NCBI GenBank assembly: GCA_903934135.1
Contig: CAIZMQ010000025.1
Location: forward strand, 1-47,838
From: an uncultured Verrucomicrobiota bacterium
Lineage (GTDB): Bacteria > Verrucomicrobiota > Verrucomicrobiia > Chthoniobacterales > JACTMZ01
DNA length: 47,838 nucleotides
Direction of reading: 5' to 3'
Shown here: piece after piece, positions 35,651-44,292 of the stretch
Layout of the letters: the number at the start of each line of letters is the position of its first letter
How positions within the stretch are numbered: position 1 is the first letter of the stretch
Notes under the pieces: generated by a model
Databases searched by the model: none
What the model was told of the DNA's origin: nothing
The model's input: only the letters and a program-made list of their open reading frames with translations
Position numbers and translations under genes: made by a program

Positions 35651-36141
35651 GCCTGCAGCTCGTGCTCGATTTTCTGGATTTCATCGCGCAAGCGCGCGGC
35701 ATCCTCGTAGTTCTCGTTTTTGACCGCTTTTTGCAGATCGGTTTCGAGGGATTTGACCCGGTCGGCCATGGCGTAGCGGCGGGAAAGATGGGCGGGCATC
35801 TTGCCGGTGTGCTTGAGGCCCTTGTGCATGCCCTTGAGCAGATTGGCTAGGCCGTCGGCAAAGGTGTCGTAGCAGGCACTGCAGCCTAGGCGCCCGGTTT
35901 TCTTGAAATCGATCTGAGTGAAACCGCACACCGGGCACTTCTGGGCAGGCTGTCCGCCGTGCTCGATCTGTTGGGTGGCGCCGAGACCGAGGAGGAGGTC
36001 GGCCATGGCAAAACCGGTCGGGTCGCTCACGCCTTTCTCTTTGGCGCAATGCTCGCAGAGATTCACCTTTTGCATCTTTCCCTCGACGATTTGTGTGAGG
36101 TAAACCGTGGCATCGTTTTTCTGGCAGACGTCGCAGCGCAT
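35647..36141 (-). CDS. mcsA: McsA, activator of McsB, zinc-binding UVR protein
   Basis: The 164-residue product has four CxxC zinc knuckles (CDVC at 3-6, CEHC, CPVC and CSAC) and a C-terminal UVR motif (NENYEDAARLRDEIQKIE). This is the McsA layout: the zinc domains activate and bring McsB to its target, and the UVR domain contacts ClpC or McsB. I use the ATG at 36141 (MRCDVCQKND), which begins the first zinc site; a longer frame upstream overlaps ilvE. Its last bases overlap the mcsB start. It lies 8 bp after ilvE. Confidence 0.95.
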   Translation of the reverse strand: MRCDVCQKNDATVYLTQIVEGKMQKVNLCEHCAKEKGVSDPTGFAMADLLLGLGATQQIEHGGQPAQKCPVCGFTQIDFKKTGRLGCSACYDTFADGLANLLKGMHKGLKHTGKMPAHLSRRYAMADRVKSLETDLQKAVKNENYEDAARLRDEIQKIEHELQA

Positions 36142-36149
36142 GTTCTTGT

Positions 36150-37019
36150 TCAACAGATCGGCGTGCCCGTGGTGCGTGTCAATTCGCGGAAAAGTCCGGT
36201 CAACCTCAGAGTGACGGGGCCGGGTTTGCCGTCGTGGATGAGGCGCGAGTCGAGTTCGACGGCGGGGATGATTTCCGCGGCCGTACCGGTAAGGAAGCAT
36301 TCGTCAGCCGTGTAAATGTCATAGCGGGTGATGTTTTCCTCGCGGATGTCGATACCCAGGCTGCGGGCCAGCTCGAAGACCACGGCGCGGGTCACGCCGG
36401 CGAGGGCTCCGGCCGCGATGGGCGGGGTGACGATCCGGCCGTCGCGGATGACGAACACATTATCGCCGGTGCATTCGGCCACGTAGCCCTGCTCGTTGAG
36501 CATGAGTCCTTCCCCGGCGCCGGCCTGTTCGGCCTCAATTTTGGCCATGATGTTATTGAGGTAGTTGAGCGATTTGACCATGGGGCTGAGCGCGCCGTGG
36601 GCGATGCGGCGGGTGGCGCAGGTCACGAGCTTGAGCCCTTTCTGATACATCTCGTCGGGGTAGAGGGTGATGGTCGACGCGATGATAAAGACGGTTGGGT
36701 TCGGGCAACTCTTGGGTGAAAGCCCCAAGGAGCCTTCGCCGCGGGTCACCACCAGGCGCACGTAACCGTCTTGCAGACCGTTGGCCCGGATGGTTTCGAG
36801 GACGGCGAGAGACATTTCGTCCGGCGTTATCGGGATGGTCAGGGCAATGGCCCGGGCCGAGCGGTAGAGGCGGTCCACATGGTCATCCAGGCGGAAGACA
36901 CGGCCGGCGTAGAATCGGATCCCCTCAAAGACGCCGTCACCGTAAAGGAGACCGTGGTCGAAGACCGAAACGGCGGCCTGTTCTTTGGGGACGAGTTTTC
37001 CGTTGAGATAGATTTTCAT
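36150..37019 (-). CDS. ilvE: Branched-chain amino acid aminotransferase (class IV)
   Basis: IlvE transfers the amino group between branched-chain keto-acids and glutamate. The 289-residue fold-IV PLP enzyme has DHGLLYGDGVFEGIRFY (about 21-37), PLP lysine K149 in PMVKSLNYLNN, and the glutamate/threonine cofactor segment ECTGDNVFVI. D-amino-acid aminotransferases and 4-amino-4-deoxychorismate lyases share the fold, but the YGDGVFEGIR and LNYLNN patterns fit IlvE best. The start ATG 37019 matches the family (MKIYLNG). It is the first gene of the mcsA-mcsB-clpC operon, in the place that ctsR holds in Firmicutes. No CIRCE element is seen upstream; a GTATAC -10-like hexamer is at about 37035-37040. 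Confidence 0.92.
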   Translation of the reverse strand: MKIYLNGKLVPKEQAAVSVFDHGLLYGDGVFEGIRFYAGRVFRLDDHVDRLYRSARAIALTIPITPDEMSLAVLETIRANGLQDGYVRLVVTRGEGSLGLSPKSCPNPTVFIIASTITLYPDEMYQKGLKLVTCATRRIAHGALSPMVKSLNYLNNIMAKIEAEQAGAGEGLMLNEQGYVAECTGDNVFVIRDGRIVTPPIAAGALAGVTRAVVFELARSLGIDIREENITRYDIYTADECFLTGTAAEIIPAVELDSRLIHDGKPGPVTLRLTGLFRELTRTTGTPIC

Positions 37020-37115
37020 GGGAAAAGAAGTGTGAGGTATACGTTTCGGGGCAAACAATCAGATTGCCCGCAGCGGGAAGGGAAGACAAGAAGGTCCGGC
37101 GGTGGGATCCGCCAA

Positions 37116-39704
37116 TCAGCGCTGGAGCAAGTCGGCGATGCAGGCGGTCCAGCCGGTTTGGTGGGAGGCGCCGAGGCCGCGGCCGGTTTCGGCGTGGAAG
37201 TATTCGTGAAAGAGGAGCGGGTCGCCGTCGCGCCCGCCGTCGCAGGGGCGGGTGCCGTCGGGGCCGGGGAGGAAGAGGGAAGTGAGGCGTTTGGTCAGTT
37301 CGTCGGCGATTTGCGCGAGGTTGAGTCGGCGGCCGGAGCCGGTGGGGAATTCGGCGGTGAGATCGTCGCCGTAATAGGTGTGGTATTTGCGGAGAGATTC
37401 GATGAGGAGGAAGTTGACGGGCATCCAGACCGGGCCGCGCCAGTTGGAGTTGCCGCCGAAGAGGCCGGAGTCTGACTCGCCCGGAGCATAGTCGACGCGG
37501 TAGGTGTGGCCGTTGATTTCGAGCTGGAAGGGTTGGTCGAGGTGGCGGAGGGAGAGGGAGCGGAGGCCGAAGGGGCCGAGGAATTCGTTTTCGTCGAGGA
37601 CGGTGGCGAGAAGGCGTTCGAGGCGGGGGCGTTCGAGCAGGGAGAAGAGGTGAATACTTTGGGCGTTGGCGGTGCGCCAGCGTGAGGAGATCTCGCGGAG
37701 GTCGGGGCGGCGGTCGATGAACCAGGTCCAGCGGTTGGTGAGGGGGCGGCCGACATCGGCCAGTTCGGATGGGATGGTCTCGACGGCGAAGAGGGGGATG
37801 AGGCCGGCGACGGAGCGGAGTTTAATCGGAATGCGGCGGCCGTCGGGGAGGTGGAGCTGATCGTAGTAGAAGCCTTCGTCTTCGTCCCAGAGGTCGGCGC
37901 CTTTTTGTCCGGCCATGTCCAGCGAGGAGGAGATGTAGAGGAAGTGCATGAGGAACTTCCCGCAGAGGGGTTGGTAGGCGATGTGCTCACGGGTCAGTTC
38001 AAGGGCGATGAGGAGCATGTTGAGGGCAAACATGGCCATCCAGCTGGTGCCGTCGCTTTGCACGAGGTAACCGCCATCGGGAGGCGGTTCGCTGCGGTTG
38101 AAGGGGCTGGCATTGTCGAGGCCGAGGAAACCGCCGCCGAAGACTTCGAGTTGGTCGTCGGTGGAGGCGTCGTTGGACCACCAAGTGAAGTTGATGAGTA
38201 GTGCGTGAAAGACGTGCTCGAGGAAGATCCGGTCGGGGCGTCCGGTGCGGCGGGCATCGGCGAAGTAGGTGCGGAGTGCCGCCCAGGCATAAACGGGAGG
38301 GTTGGGGTCGCCAAAGTTCCACTCGTAAGCGGGGAGGCGTCCGTTGGGATGCATATACCATTCCTTGAGCAGGAGCTTGAGTTGGTGCTTGGCCAGGGCG
38401 GGATCGGAGAGGGAGAACGGGATGGTGTGAAAGGCGAGGTCCCAGCAGGCGAACCACGGGTATTCCCAGTCGTCGGGCATGGAGATGACGTCGTGGGCGA
38501 TGAAGTTGCGCCATTGGAGGTTGCGCGGGTTGGTGCGGTCGGGCGGCGGGAAAGCGGGGTCGCCGTCGAGCCATTTGCCGACGTCGTAGTGGTAGAACAT
38601 TTTGTTCCAGTTCAGACCGGCGAGGGCTTGCTGCTGGATCCGCCGCTTGGCGGGATCGAGGGAGGGCGCGGCGATGGTGTCATAATATTCGGCGCACTCG
38701 CGGCTCCGGGTGGTCATCACCTGGCGGAAAGCCACCCGGCTCGTGGCCCGCGCCGAGCGGAGTCGCATTTCCAAAGTGGCCGAGGTGCCCGGGGCGAGGT
38801 TGAAATGGTAAACGGCGGCGGCTTTGGTTCCGACTTTCGCCGGATTGACTGCCCCCTTCTCGCCGCCGACGAGGTGGCGATGAAAGGCATCCTTGGTGAA
38901 CGGCGTGGCGTCCGGCGTGCCGAAGAGGAGCGTGTTGTTGGTTTCGTTTTCGGTGAAAAGGATTTCCCCGGGAGTGGGGCCTTCCAGCAGCCATGCGCCG
39001 AGCGATTCGTCCTGAGCCGTGAGGAGTGCGGTGGATGAAGTGCCGAGGCTGGTGGTCTTCGGTCGCGCGGGATCCCATGTCCAGCGATTGCGGAACCACA
39101 GCGTCGCCAGAATCCAGAGCGGGGCCTGGTCGGGTCCGCAATTTTTCGCGGTGATGCGGATGAGGATGTCGTCCGGCGCAACTTTCGCGTAGGCGACCTC
39201 GATCTCGAAGAAGCGATCCTCCGCGAAGATGCCGGTGTCGCGCAGTTCGTATTCCGGATCGAGGGGGCCGCGTTTGGCGTTTTCGGCGACGAGTTGTTCG
39301 TAGGGAAAGGCGCGTTGCGGATAGCGGTAAAGCGCACGGAGCCACGAGGCGGTAGGCGCGGCCTCGAGATACCAGTATTCCTCCTTCACGTCCTCGCCGT
39401 GGTTGCCTTGCGGACCGGTGAGACCGAAGAAGCGTTCTTTGAGGATAGGGTCGGCGCCGTTCCAAAAGGTCGGAGCGAAGCACAGACGTTGTTCCCGGTC
39501 GCAAAGCCCGAAGATACCGTCCTCTCCCCACCTGTAGGCCCGGCTGCGGGCGTGTTCGTGCGGGAAGTAGGTCCAGGCTTCACCGTCCGGGCTGTAGTCC
39601 TCGCGGACCGTACCCCATTGGCGCGAAGAAACATAAGGGCCCCATGCGCGCCACGCGTCATGCGGAGAGGGGCTTTTGGCGAGACGGTTGGCTTCGGGGT
39701 TCAT
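37116..39704 (-). CDS. GH63-type glucosidase (MGH1-like)
   Basis: The 862-residue protein matches the glucosidase/MGH1-like family of (alpha/alpha)6-barrel enzymes related to GH63. The N-terminal third is a beta-sandwich with GTVREDYSPDGEAWTYFPHE; the barrel includes WDLAFHTIPFSLSDPALAKHQ, EWNFGDPNPPVYAWA and WRGPVWMPVNFLLIESL, where W-E-N/D acids in these loops are catalytic candidates. It likely releases glucose or mannosyl-glycerate-type units from compatible solutes or glycans; the exact substrate is unknown. There is no signal peptide, so it is cytosolic. It is transcribed in the same direction as the hydrolase upstream, with palindromes in the gap. Confidence 0.87.
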   Translation of the reverse strand: MNPEANRLAKSPSPHDAWRAWGPYVSSRQWGTVREDYSPDGEAWTYFPHEHARSRAYRWGEDGIFGLCDREQRLCFAPTFWNGADPILKERFFGLTGPQGNHGEDVKEEYWYLEAAPTASWLRALYRYPQRAFPYEQLVAENAKRGPLDPEYELRDTGIFAEDRFFEIEVAYAKVAPDDILIRITAKNCGPDQAPLWILATLWFRNRWTWDPARPKTTSLGTSSTALLTAQDESLGAWLLEGPTPGEILFTENETNNTLLFGTPDATPFTKDAFHRHLVGGEKGAVNPAKVGTKAAAVYHFNLAPGTSATLEMRLRSARATSRVAFRQVMTTRSRECAEYYDTIAAPSLDPAKRRIQQQALAGLNWNKMFYHYDVGKWLDGDPAFPPPDRTNPRNLQWRNFIAHDVISMPDDWEYPWFACWDLAFHTIPFSLSDPALAKHQLKLLLKEWYMHPNGRLPAYEWNFGDPNPPVYAWAALRTYFADARRTGRPDRIFLEHVFHALLINFTWWSNDASTDDQLEVFGGGFLGLDNASPFNRSEPPPDGGYLVQSDGTSWMAMFALNMLLIALELTREHIAYQPLCGKFLMHFLYISSSLDMAGQKGADLWDEDEGFYYDQLHLPDGRRIPIKLRSVAGLIPLFAVETIPSELADVGRPLTNRWTWFIDRRPDLREISSRWRTANAQSIHLFSLLERPRLERLLATVLDENEFLGPFGLRSLSLRHLDQPFQLEINGHTYRVDYAPGESDSGLFGGNSNWRGPVWMPVNFLLIESLRKYHTYYGDDLTAEFPTGSGRRLNLAQIADELTKRLTSLFLPGPDGTRPCDGGRDGDPLLFHEYFHAETGRGLGASHQTGWTACIADLLQR

Positions 39705-39753
39705 GAGAGCAGGAGGGATGAAACTTGAGTGGGAAACTTGGGTGAAGGGGTGG

Positions 39754-39801
39754 CATCGGCATCCTGCCGATGATGACCGGACGTCACGGGCAAGATGCCC
39801 G
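39754..39801. repeat. Pair of REP-like palindromes
   Basis: CATCGGCA-TCC-TGCCGATG (39754-39772) and CGGGCA-AGA-TGCCCG (39787-39801) are perfect hairpins with 3-nt loops. The second is followed on the plus strand by CGCTACTTTTTTT. They fill most of the 109-bp gap between the hydrolase and glucosidase genes. The paired GC-rich palindrome layout suggests a dispersed REP-type element. Confidence 0.6.
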
Positions 39802-39813
39802 CGCTACTTTTTT

Positions 39814-40707
39814 TCACGTGCGGGCCTCCGTGATCCAGCGGGTGATGCGGGCAAGGACGTCGTCGGTGTCGACATCGTGCCAGAGCAGATGATGGCTTCC
39901 GGGGTAAAAGACATATTCCTTCTCCGGTGCGGCGATACGATCGAAAAAAGCGCGGCTTTGGTCCGGACGGATAAAAACGTCGCGGCCGGCGGAGAGCATC
40001 AGCGTGGGAACTTCGAGGCGGCCGGCGGATTGTTGCGCTTCTTGCATGAGATGGTGGAAGCGGGTGAGAAAATCGAGGGTGAAGCCGCGCACGCGGTGCG
40101 GGATGTTGTCGAGGTAGGCCATGTATTCGTCGTCGGCGGTCAGGCGCGGAATGGAGGTTTTCCCGTGGACAAAGCGCATGGGACCGAGCTTGACCCGCGG
40201 GGCCAGGCAGCACGCTTGCCGCAGGAGAGAGACGACCCAGCGGGGAACGGGCGCGCGGGTTTCGGTCACGGGGACAGAGAGCACGAGCCGGCGCGGGTGC
40301 AGGGCGCCGTTGGCCACCGCATCGACCGCCACGAGCGCGCCCATGCTCTCGCCGACGAGATGAAAGGGTGCACCGGCCAGAAATTCCCGAGCGAAGGCGG
40401 CGAGGTCGGCGCGCCATTCCTGTGGATCAAGAAAATGTCCGCGGCGCCGATGATCGGGATCGTTGCCTTGTCCGCGCAGATTGATCGCCCAGACGGTGAA
40501 ACCTCCGGCCGAGAGGTGTCGGGCGAGCGGACCGAAATCCGCCGCGGCGCCGCTTAGGCCGTGGAGGCAAAGGACGTGCTCCTGGGTTTTGGTGTCGGCT
40601 GCCTCCCAGACCAGCCCGGGGAAGGCCGCGCCGTCGTGGCCGTCCCAGACAAAATGCCGCGCTCCGCGGGTGAGGTGTTCGAAAGTTACTTGGCGTTTTT
40701 CAGGCAT
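39814..40707 (-). CDS. Alpha/beta hydrolase, monoacylglycerol-lipase-like
   Basis: The 297-residue enzyme has the nucleophile elbow GESMGA (about 119-124), an oxyanion HGLSGAAAD (about 50-58), an acid in DVFIRPDQ and the catalytic histidine in GSHHLLWHD. The segment INLRGQGNDPDHRRRGHFLD fits the monoacylglycerol lipase (Hydrolase_4) subfamily with its RGHxxx signature. It probably cleaves a lipid or short ester. Start ATG 40707 overlaps the stop of the upstream MFS gene (ATGCCTGA), so the two are coupled; a GTG at 40713 is also possible. Substrate unknown. Confidence 0.88.
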   Translation of the reverse strand: MPEKRQVTFEHLTRGARHFVWDGHDGAAFPGLVWEAADTKTQEHVLCLHGLSGAAADFGPLARHLSAGGFTVWAINLRGQGNDPDHRRRGHFLDPQEWRADLAAFAREFLAGAPFHLVGESMGALVAVDAVANGALHPRRLVLSVPVTETRAPVPRWVVSLLRQACCLAPRVKLGPMRFVHGKTSIPRLTADDEYMAYLDNIPHRVRGFTLDFLTRFHHLMQEAQQSAGRLEVPTLMLSAGRDVFIRPDQSRAFFDRIAAPEKEYVFYPGSHHLLWHDVDTDDVLARITRWITEART

Positions 40708-42091
40708 CGTCACGGGGTTTAGGGCGGCGTGGATTGTTGCGCAATTTCTGCAGAGTCATGCTGGCGAAGAAGCTGGTGCCTTGGGCGGCGAGGAGTTGGC
40801 GCATGGTGCGGAAGGCGCCGGGCAGGGAGGTGCGGACGGAGCGTTGAGGCTCGCGCAATCCGTGCAGAAGGAGCAGGCCGGCGAGCACCGCGGTGGATTT
40901 GACCGCAAAACCAACCCGATAGGCAAGGAGACCGGTGCCGGCTCCAATGAAATGAGCCAGGAGGAGTCCGGCCAACATTGGTGCGGCGGCGGCGGCGATC
41001 GAAGTCACGGCAAGGTGCAGGCTGATCCCAGCGAGTTTCGTGCCCGGAGGAACCAGTTTGAGCAAAAGGTTGAAGCTCGCCGCAATGTAGGCGGTGGAAA
41101 AGAAACCGCCGACCACCCAAAGCGGATAAAGCATCCAGACCGTTTCGCGACTGACAAAGACCCAGACGTAAGATGAAATTTCCCAAAAGAACAACCCGGC
41201 AATAAGGACGGGAACGCAGCCGTGCCGATCGACCTGTGTGCCCCAAAACCACCAGCCGAAAATGCCGGAGACCGTGGCCAAGATGACCAAAACGCTGAAC
41301 GAACCGGGTTCAAAACCGAGTTCCTCGAAGCTGAAGACAGGTATGAACGGCCCGACGAAGCCGAGCCAGAAACTCGTCCAGGCCGAGAAGACAATGAAGA
41401 TCACGAGATTCCGCGAGGCGAGATTCTCGCGCAGGTGGGAGACCCAGCTGCGGTCGAGCACGTCGAGGTGATCGGCCGGGGTGTGGATCGCATGCTGCCA
41501 GACGAGTCCGCCACAGCGCATGGCCACGCCCATGCCGAGGAGAACCTGGTACGGCCAGAGTGCGTGTTCGTTGAGCTCAAAAAGCGCCAGTGCCAGCAGC
41601 AAGAACAGGACGGTCGAGACGCTGAGCCAGCGGTTGCGTTGGCCGAAGTATTGACCACGCAAGCGGGTCGGCACCCAGTCTTTGACCCATGAGGTCCAAC
41701 CAACACCCAGAAAGGACTGGCTGACGCTGGCCAAGAGGAAAAAAATCAAAAACAAATTGGCCACGCCGGATGCCTCGCCGGTGGGAAGATACGGGAGGGC
41801 GGCGGCCAGTACGGTCCACAGCCCGATGTTGAACCAGCTCATGCCGAGGGTGAGGTCTTTCGGCGTGAGGAAGCGGGCCAGCCACGGAATGACAATAATC
41901 TGCACGGCATTGGTCCACGCCGGCAACGAGACGATCAGACCGTAGGATATTTTATCCAGTCCGTAGAACTGGGTGAGGAGAGCGGCGAGGATGAAGTTGC
42001 CGGGAACGGAAATAAAAGCCCAAGGCATGGCGAGAATTCCTTCGCCCGTGCCGATGTACAAATTTCTCCGGCTGGACGGGTTTCTGGCCAT
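40700..42091 (-). CDS. MFS-type membrane transporter
   Basis: The 463-residue product has about 12 hydrophobic segments and MFS character: WLARFLTPKDLTLGM at the cytoplasmic loop after helix 2, RLRGQYFGQRNRW between helices 4 and 5, and WFWGTQVDRHGCVPVL, a motif-A-like loop in the second half. It fits a poorly characterised MFS group seen in environmental bacteria; no substrate can be given. Its stop overlaps the start of the alpha/beta hydrolase. Divergent from the alpha-hydroxy-acid oxidase, with 97 bp between them. Confidence 0.8.
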   Translation of the reverse strand: MARNPSSRRNLYIGTGEGILAMPWAFISVPGNFILAALLTQFYGLDKISYGLIVSLPAWTNAVQIIVIPWLARFLTPKDLTLGMSWFNIGLWTVLAAALPYLPTGEASGVANLFLIFFLLASVSQSFLGVGWTSWVKDWVPTRLRGQYFGQRNRWLSVSTVLFLLLALALFELNEHALWPYQVLLGMGVAMRCGGLVWQHAIHTPADHLDVLDRSWVSHLRENLASRNLVIFIVFSAWTSFWLGFVGPFIPVFSFEELGFEPGSFSVLVILATVSGIFGWWFWGTQVDRHGCVPVLIAGLFFWEISSYVWVFVSRETVWMLYPLWVVGGFFSTAYIAASFNLLLKLVPPGTKLAGISLHLAVTSIAAAAAPMLAGLLLAHFIGAGTGLLAYRVGFAVKSTAVLAGLLLLHGLREPQRSVRTSLPGAFRTMRQLLAAQGTSFFASMTLQKLRNNPRRPKPRDDA

Positions 42092-42188
42092 GACGACAAA
42101 TGCGGCTTAGCGGGGATAAAGTCCCGCGTAAAGACAGCACCGCGCCTCGTTCTTGCCGCGGGGCGGTCGCAGGTGCAGTTTGACGGGA

Positions 42189-43259
42189 ATGACCCTGGTC
42201 AATTTGGCGGAATATGAGGAGGCGGCGCGGGCCAAGCTGCGGCGGGAGGCTTACGATTATTATGCCGGCGGGGCCAATGATGAGGTCACCTTGCGGGCCA
42301 ACCGCGAGGCTTACGGGAGGTTGGCGCTGTATCATCGTGTGCTGCGCGATGTGGCGGTGCGGGATACTTCGGTCGAGTTGCTCGGGGAGCGGATTTCTCT
42401 TCCGGTGATGGTGGCGCCGACGGCGTTTCAACGGATGGCATGTGACGAGGGTGAGTGCGCCACGGCGCGGGCGGCGGGGCGGGCGGGGACGATCATGGTG
42501 ATGAGCACGCTGGCCACGACCGTGATTGAAGAGGTGACCGCTGCGGCGACCGGTCCGACGTGGTTCCAGCTCTACATTTACAAGGATCGCGGGGCGACGC
42601 TGGATCTGGTGCGGCGGGCCGAGGCGGCGGGCTGCCGAGCGCTGGTGCTCACCGTCGACACGGCGGTGTGGGGACGGCGCGAGGCGGATGTGCGCAATAA
42701 TTTCACGCTGCTGGACGGGTTGACCGTGGCGAATCTCGCGGCGCACGCGAAGCAGAACTTTCCTCACGGTTTGGCCGGTTCCGGTTTGGCGGCGTATGCG
42801 GCGGCGATGCTTGATGCGTCGTTGACGTGGAAGGATCTCGAATGGTTGCGCGGACAGACAAAGCTGCCGGTTGTGCTCAAAGGTGTCGTGCATCCCGACG
42901 ATGCGCGGGCCGCGGTGGAACACGGGGCGGCGGGGGTGATCGTTTCCAACCACGGTGGACGCCAGTTGGACTCGTCACCGGCGACGATCGATGCGTTGCC
43001 GGGAGTGGTGGAGGCCGTTGCGGGTCAGGTGCCGGTGCTGCTCGATGGTGGCGTTCGGCGGGGGACGGATGTGGTTAAAGCGCTGGCGCTGGGTGCGCGT
43101 GCGGTGCTGGTGGGGCGGCCGATTTTGTGGGGGTTGGCGGTGGATGGGGAAGACGGGGCGTATCGCGTGTTGGAGTTGCTCAAGGCGGAGTTCGATCTGG
43201 CCATGGCGTTGTGCGGGGTGCGGACGGTGGGGGAGATTGAGCGCGGGTTGGTGGGGTAG
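42189..43259 (+). CDS. FMN-dependent alpha-hydroxy-acid oxidase or dehydrogenase
   Basis: The 356-residue TIM-barrel flavoprotein has YDYYAGGANDEVTLRANRE (active-site tyrosine), PVMVAPTAFQRMACDEGE, WFQLYIYKDR, LTVDTAVWGRREADVRN and the catalytic SNHGGRQLD segment (histidine near residue 254) followed by LLDGGVRRGTDVVKALALGA. All key residues of the glycolate/lactate oxidase family are present. Substrate may be lactate, glycolate or a longer 2-hydroxy acid; sequence alone does not decide. Start ATG 42189 is chosen because it gives the normal N terminus. A heptamer array follows its stop by 7 bp. Confidence 0.93.
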   Translation: MTLVNLAEYEEAARAKLRREAYDYYAGGANDEVTLRANREAYGRLALYHRVLRDVAVRDTSVELLGERISLPVMVAPTAFQRMACDEGECATARAAGRAGTIMVMSTLATTVIEEVTAAATGPTWFQLYIYKDRGATLDLVRRAEAAGCRALVLTVDTAVWGRREADVRNNFTLLDGLTVANLAAHAKQNFPHGLAGSGLAAYAAAMLDASLTWKDLEWLRGQTKLPVVLKGVVHPDDARAAVEHGAAGVIVSNHGGRQLDSSPATIDALPGVVEAVAGQVPVLLDGGVRRGTDVVKALALGARAVLVGRPILWGLAVDGEDGAYRVLELLKAEFDLAMALCGVRTVGEIERGLVG

Positions 43260-43266
43260 TTTTGGG

Positions 43267-43294
43267 AGTTTTCGGTGTTCAGTGTTTGGTGAGT
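43267..43294. repeat. Heptamer array, RGTKTTC family
   Basis: Four consecutive in-phase heptamers AGTTTTC, GGTGTTC, AGTGTTT, GGTGAGT start 7 bp after the oxidase stop codon. The first two are the same units found at 6375-6388 in reverse order. Confidence 0.6.
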
Positions 43295-43367
43295 TCTTGT
43301 GGGTCGTGACAGGCGAGCAGGCTGCCCGTGCCCCTTGGCTGATGCAGCGGCAGCGTTGCAATTTTTT

Positions 43368-43711
43368 AGGCGTGCGGTGGTGCAGCGGGTGTCAAAGGCC
43401 TCGGTGACGGGAGAGGGTTGTGTCACCGGATTGATCGAAGGTGGGTTGCTCGTGTTGGTCGGGATGGCGGCTGTGTTTTTGTCGCGAGCCATTTCACCCT
43501 ACCGCCCAGCACACGCAAGGGAACGAAACCCTCTTGGCATCGCGCGGCGGGGCCAGAGGTAGCCGGACCGCTTTACGAGGCATTTGTACGGAAGACGGAG
43601 GAACTGCTAGGCCGCGCGGTGGCCACGGGGGAATTCGGGGCGATGATGGAGGTGGCGTTGGCTGATGACGGTCCGGTTACGTTGGTGCTGGACTCGCGGC
43701 TGCGCGAGTGA
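43368..43711 (+). pseudogene. dtd: Decayed D-aminoacyl-tRNA deacylase
   Basis: Dtd removes D-amino acids from mischarged tRNA. Frame 1 from 43371 reads RAVVQRVSKASVTGEGCV, then GLIEGGLLVLVGM, the exact N-terminal block of Dtd. Frame 2 from 43463 reads DGGCVFVASHFTL, then TRKGTKPSWHRAAGPEVA, PLYEAFV, TGEFGAMMEVALADDGPVT and LVLDSR, the C-terminal two thirds. Three lesions are visible: the start ATG is AGG (43368-43370), about 40 central codons are missing at about 43463, and the junction shifts frame. Total residual coding is about 114 codons against a normal 145-150. The catalytic SQFTL is SHFTL, but the GPVT motif survives. The gene is therefore non-functional, unless rescued by an unseen copy. 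Confidence 0.9.
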
Positions 43712-43927
43712 GGTTGAGTAGGCGATTATCCGGTAGGGTCCGGGCCTTTGCTGCCCGACTAACTCGCGCGTTGGTGGGTGTGCGCTGGGAAGTAGCTGGC
43801 GGGTGAAAAAGGACTGCAAGGTAGGGCGCAACGTCCCCAGCGCTCCGGTACGGGTGCGCGGCGGGTCCAACCGGAACGCAGTGGAGATGGCTCATAGGCA
43901 AAGGCCCCACCCTACCATGGAATGTCA
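43712..43927. repeat. GGTAGGG-bearing intergenic segment
   Basis: This 216-bp gap before the cupin has no convincing gene. It contains GGTAGGG at 43732-43738 and 43820-43826 and the inverse CCCTACC at 43910-43916, each next to GC-rich palindromic text (for example GGGCCTTTGCTGCCC). A fourth GGTAGGG with a similar following stretch is at 46168. This suggests a short dispersed repeat, not a tRNA or protein gene. Confidence 0.45.
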
Positions 43928-44281
43928 TTAATCGAAGTAGACGTCCGCATGGTCGTAGAAGGGGGAGCAGGAGCAAAGGAAGCGGAGTTTTGACCGTGCG
44001 GTGATCTGGTGGCGGGCGCCGGCGGGAATGAGGATGGCGTCGCCGGGGCCGACGTCACGGGTTTCGCCATCGACGTCCATGAGGGCCGTGCCCTCGAGGA
44101 GGAAATAAAATTCCTCGCAGAGTTTGTGGTAGTGGCGTTCGGTGGCTTGGCCCGGGGCCATGGTGGCCTCGGCCAGACTGTGTTTTTCGACGGGCGCATT
44201 GGTGCGGTCGAGGATGCTGCGAATGGTGGAGCCGTCTTTGGTCGTGAAGGGGCTTTGATTTTCGAGCTGCTGGACTATCAT
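43928..44281 (-). CDS. Single-domain cupin protein
   Basis: The 117-residue product has both cupin motifs: ERHYHKLCEEFYFLLEG (HxH...E...G, about 49-65) and PGDAILIPAGARHQI (about 79-93, with the third histidine). Metal binding is likely. Such small cupins can be isomerases, dioxygenases or sugar-binding proteins; the sequence does not tell. The start at 44281 leaves only 11 bp to the divergent SDR gene, so at least one promoter must lie inside a neighbour's coding region. A GGAG sits directly against the ATG. Confidence 0.85.
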   Translation of the reverse strand: MIVQQLENQSPFTTKDGSTIRSILDRTNAPVEKHSLAEATMAPGQATERHYHKLCEEFYFLLEGTALMDVDGETRDVGPGDAILIPAGARHQITARSKLRFLCSCSPFYDHADVYFD

Positions 44282-44292
44282 CTCCGCACAAT

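Noticed and set aside
37020-37115. Possible CIRCE or CtsR operator before the ilvE-clpC operon
   Set aside because: No TTAGCACTC-N9-GAGTGCTAA inverted repeat and no direct heptad repeat typical of CtsR is present.
39716-39750. GAAACTTGAGTGG/GAAACTTGGGTGA near-duplicate
   Set aside because: It is a 13-bp tandem imperfect repeat, not in 7-bp phase, so I did not count it in the heptamer family.
42092-42188. GCGGG/CCCGC short hairpin in the MFS-oxidase gap
   Set aside because: A 5-bp stem with no T-run is expected by chance at this GC content.
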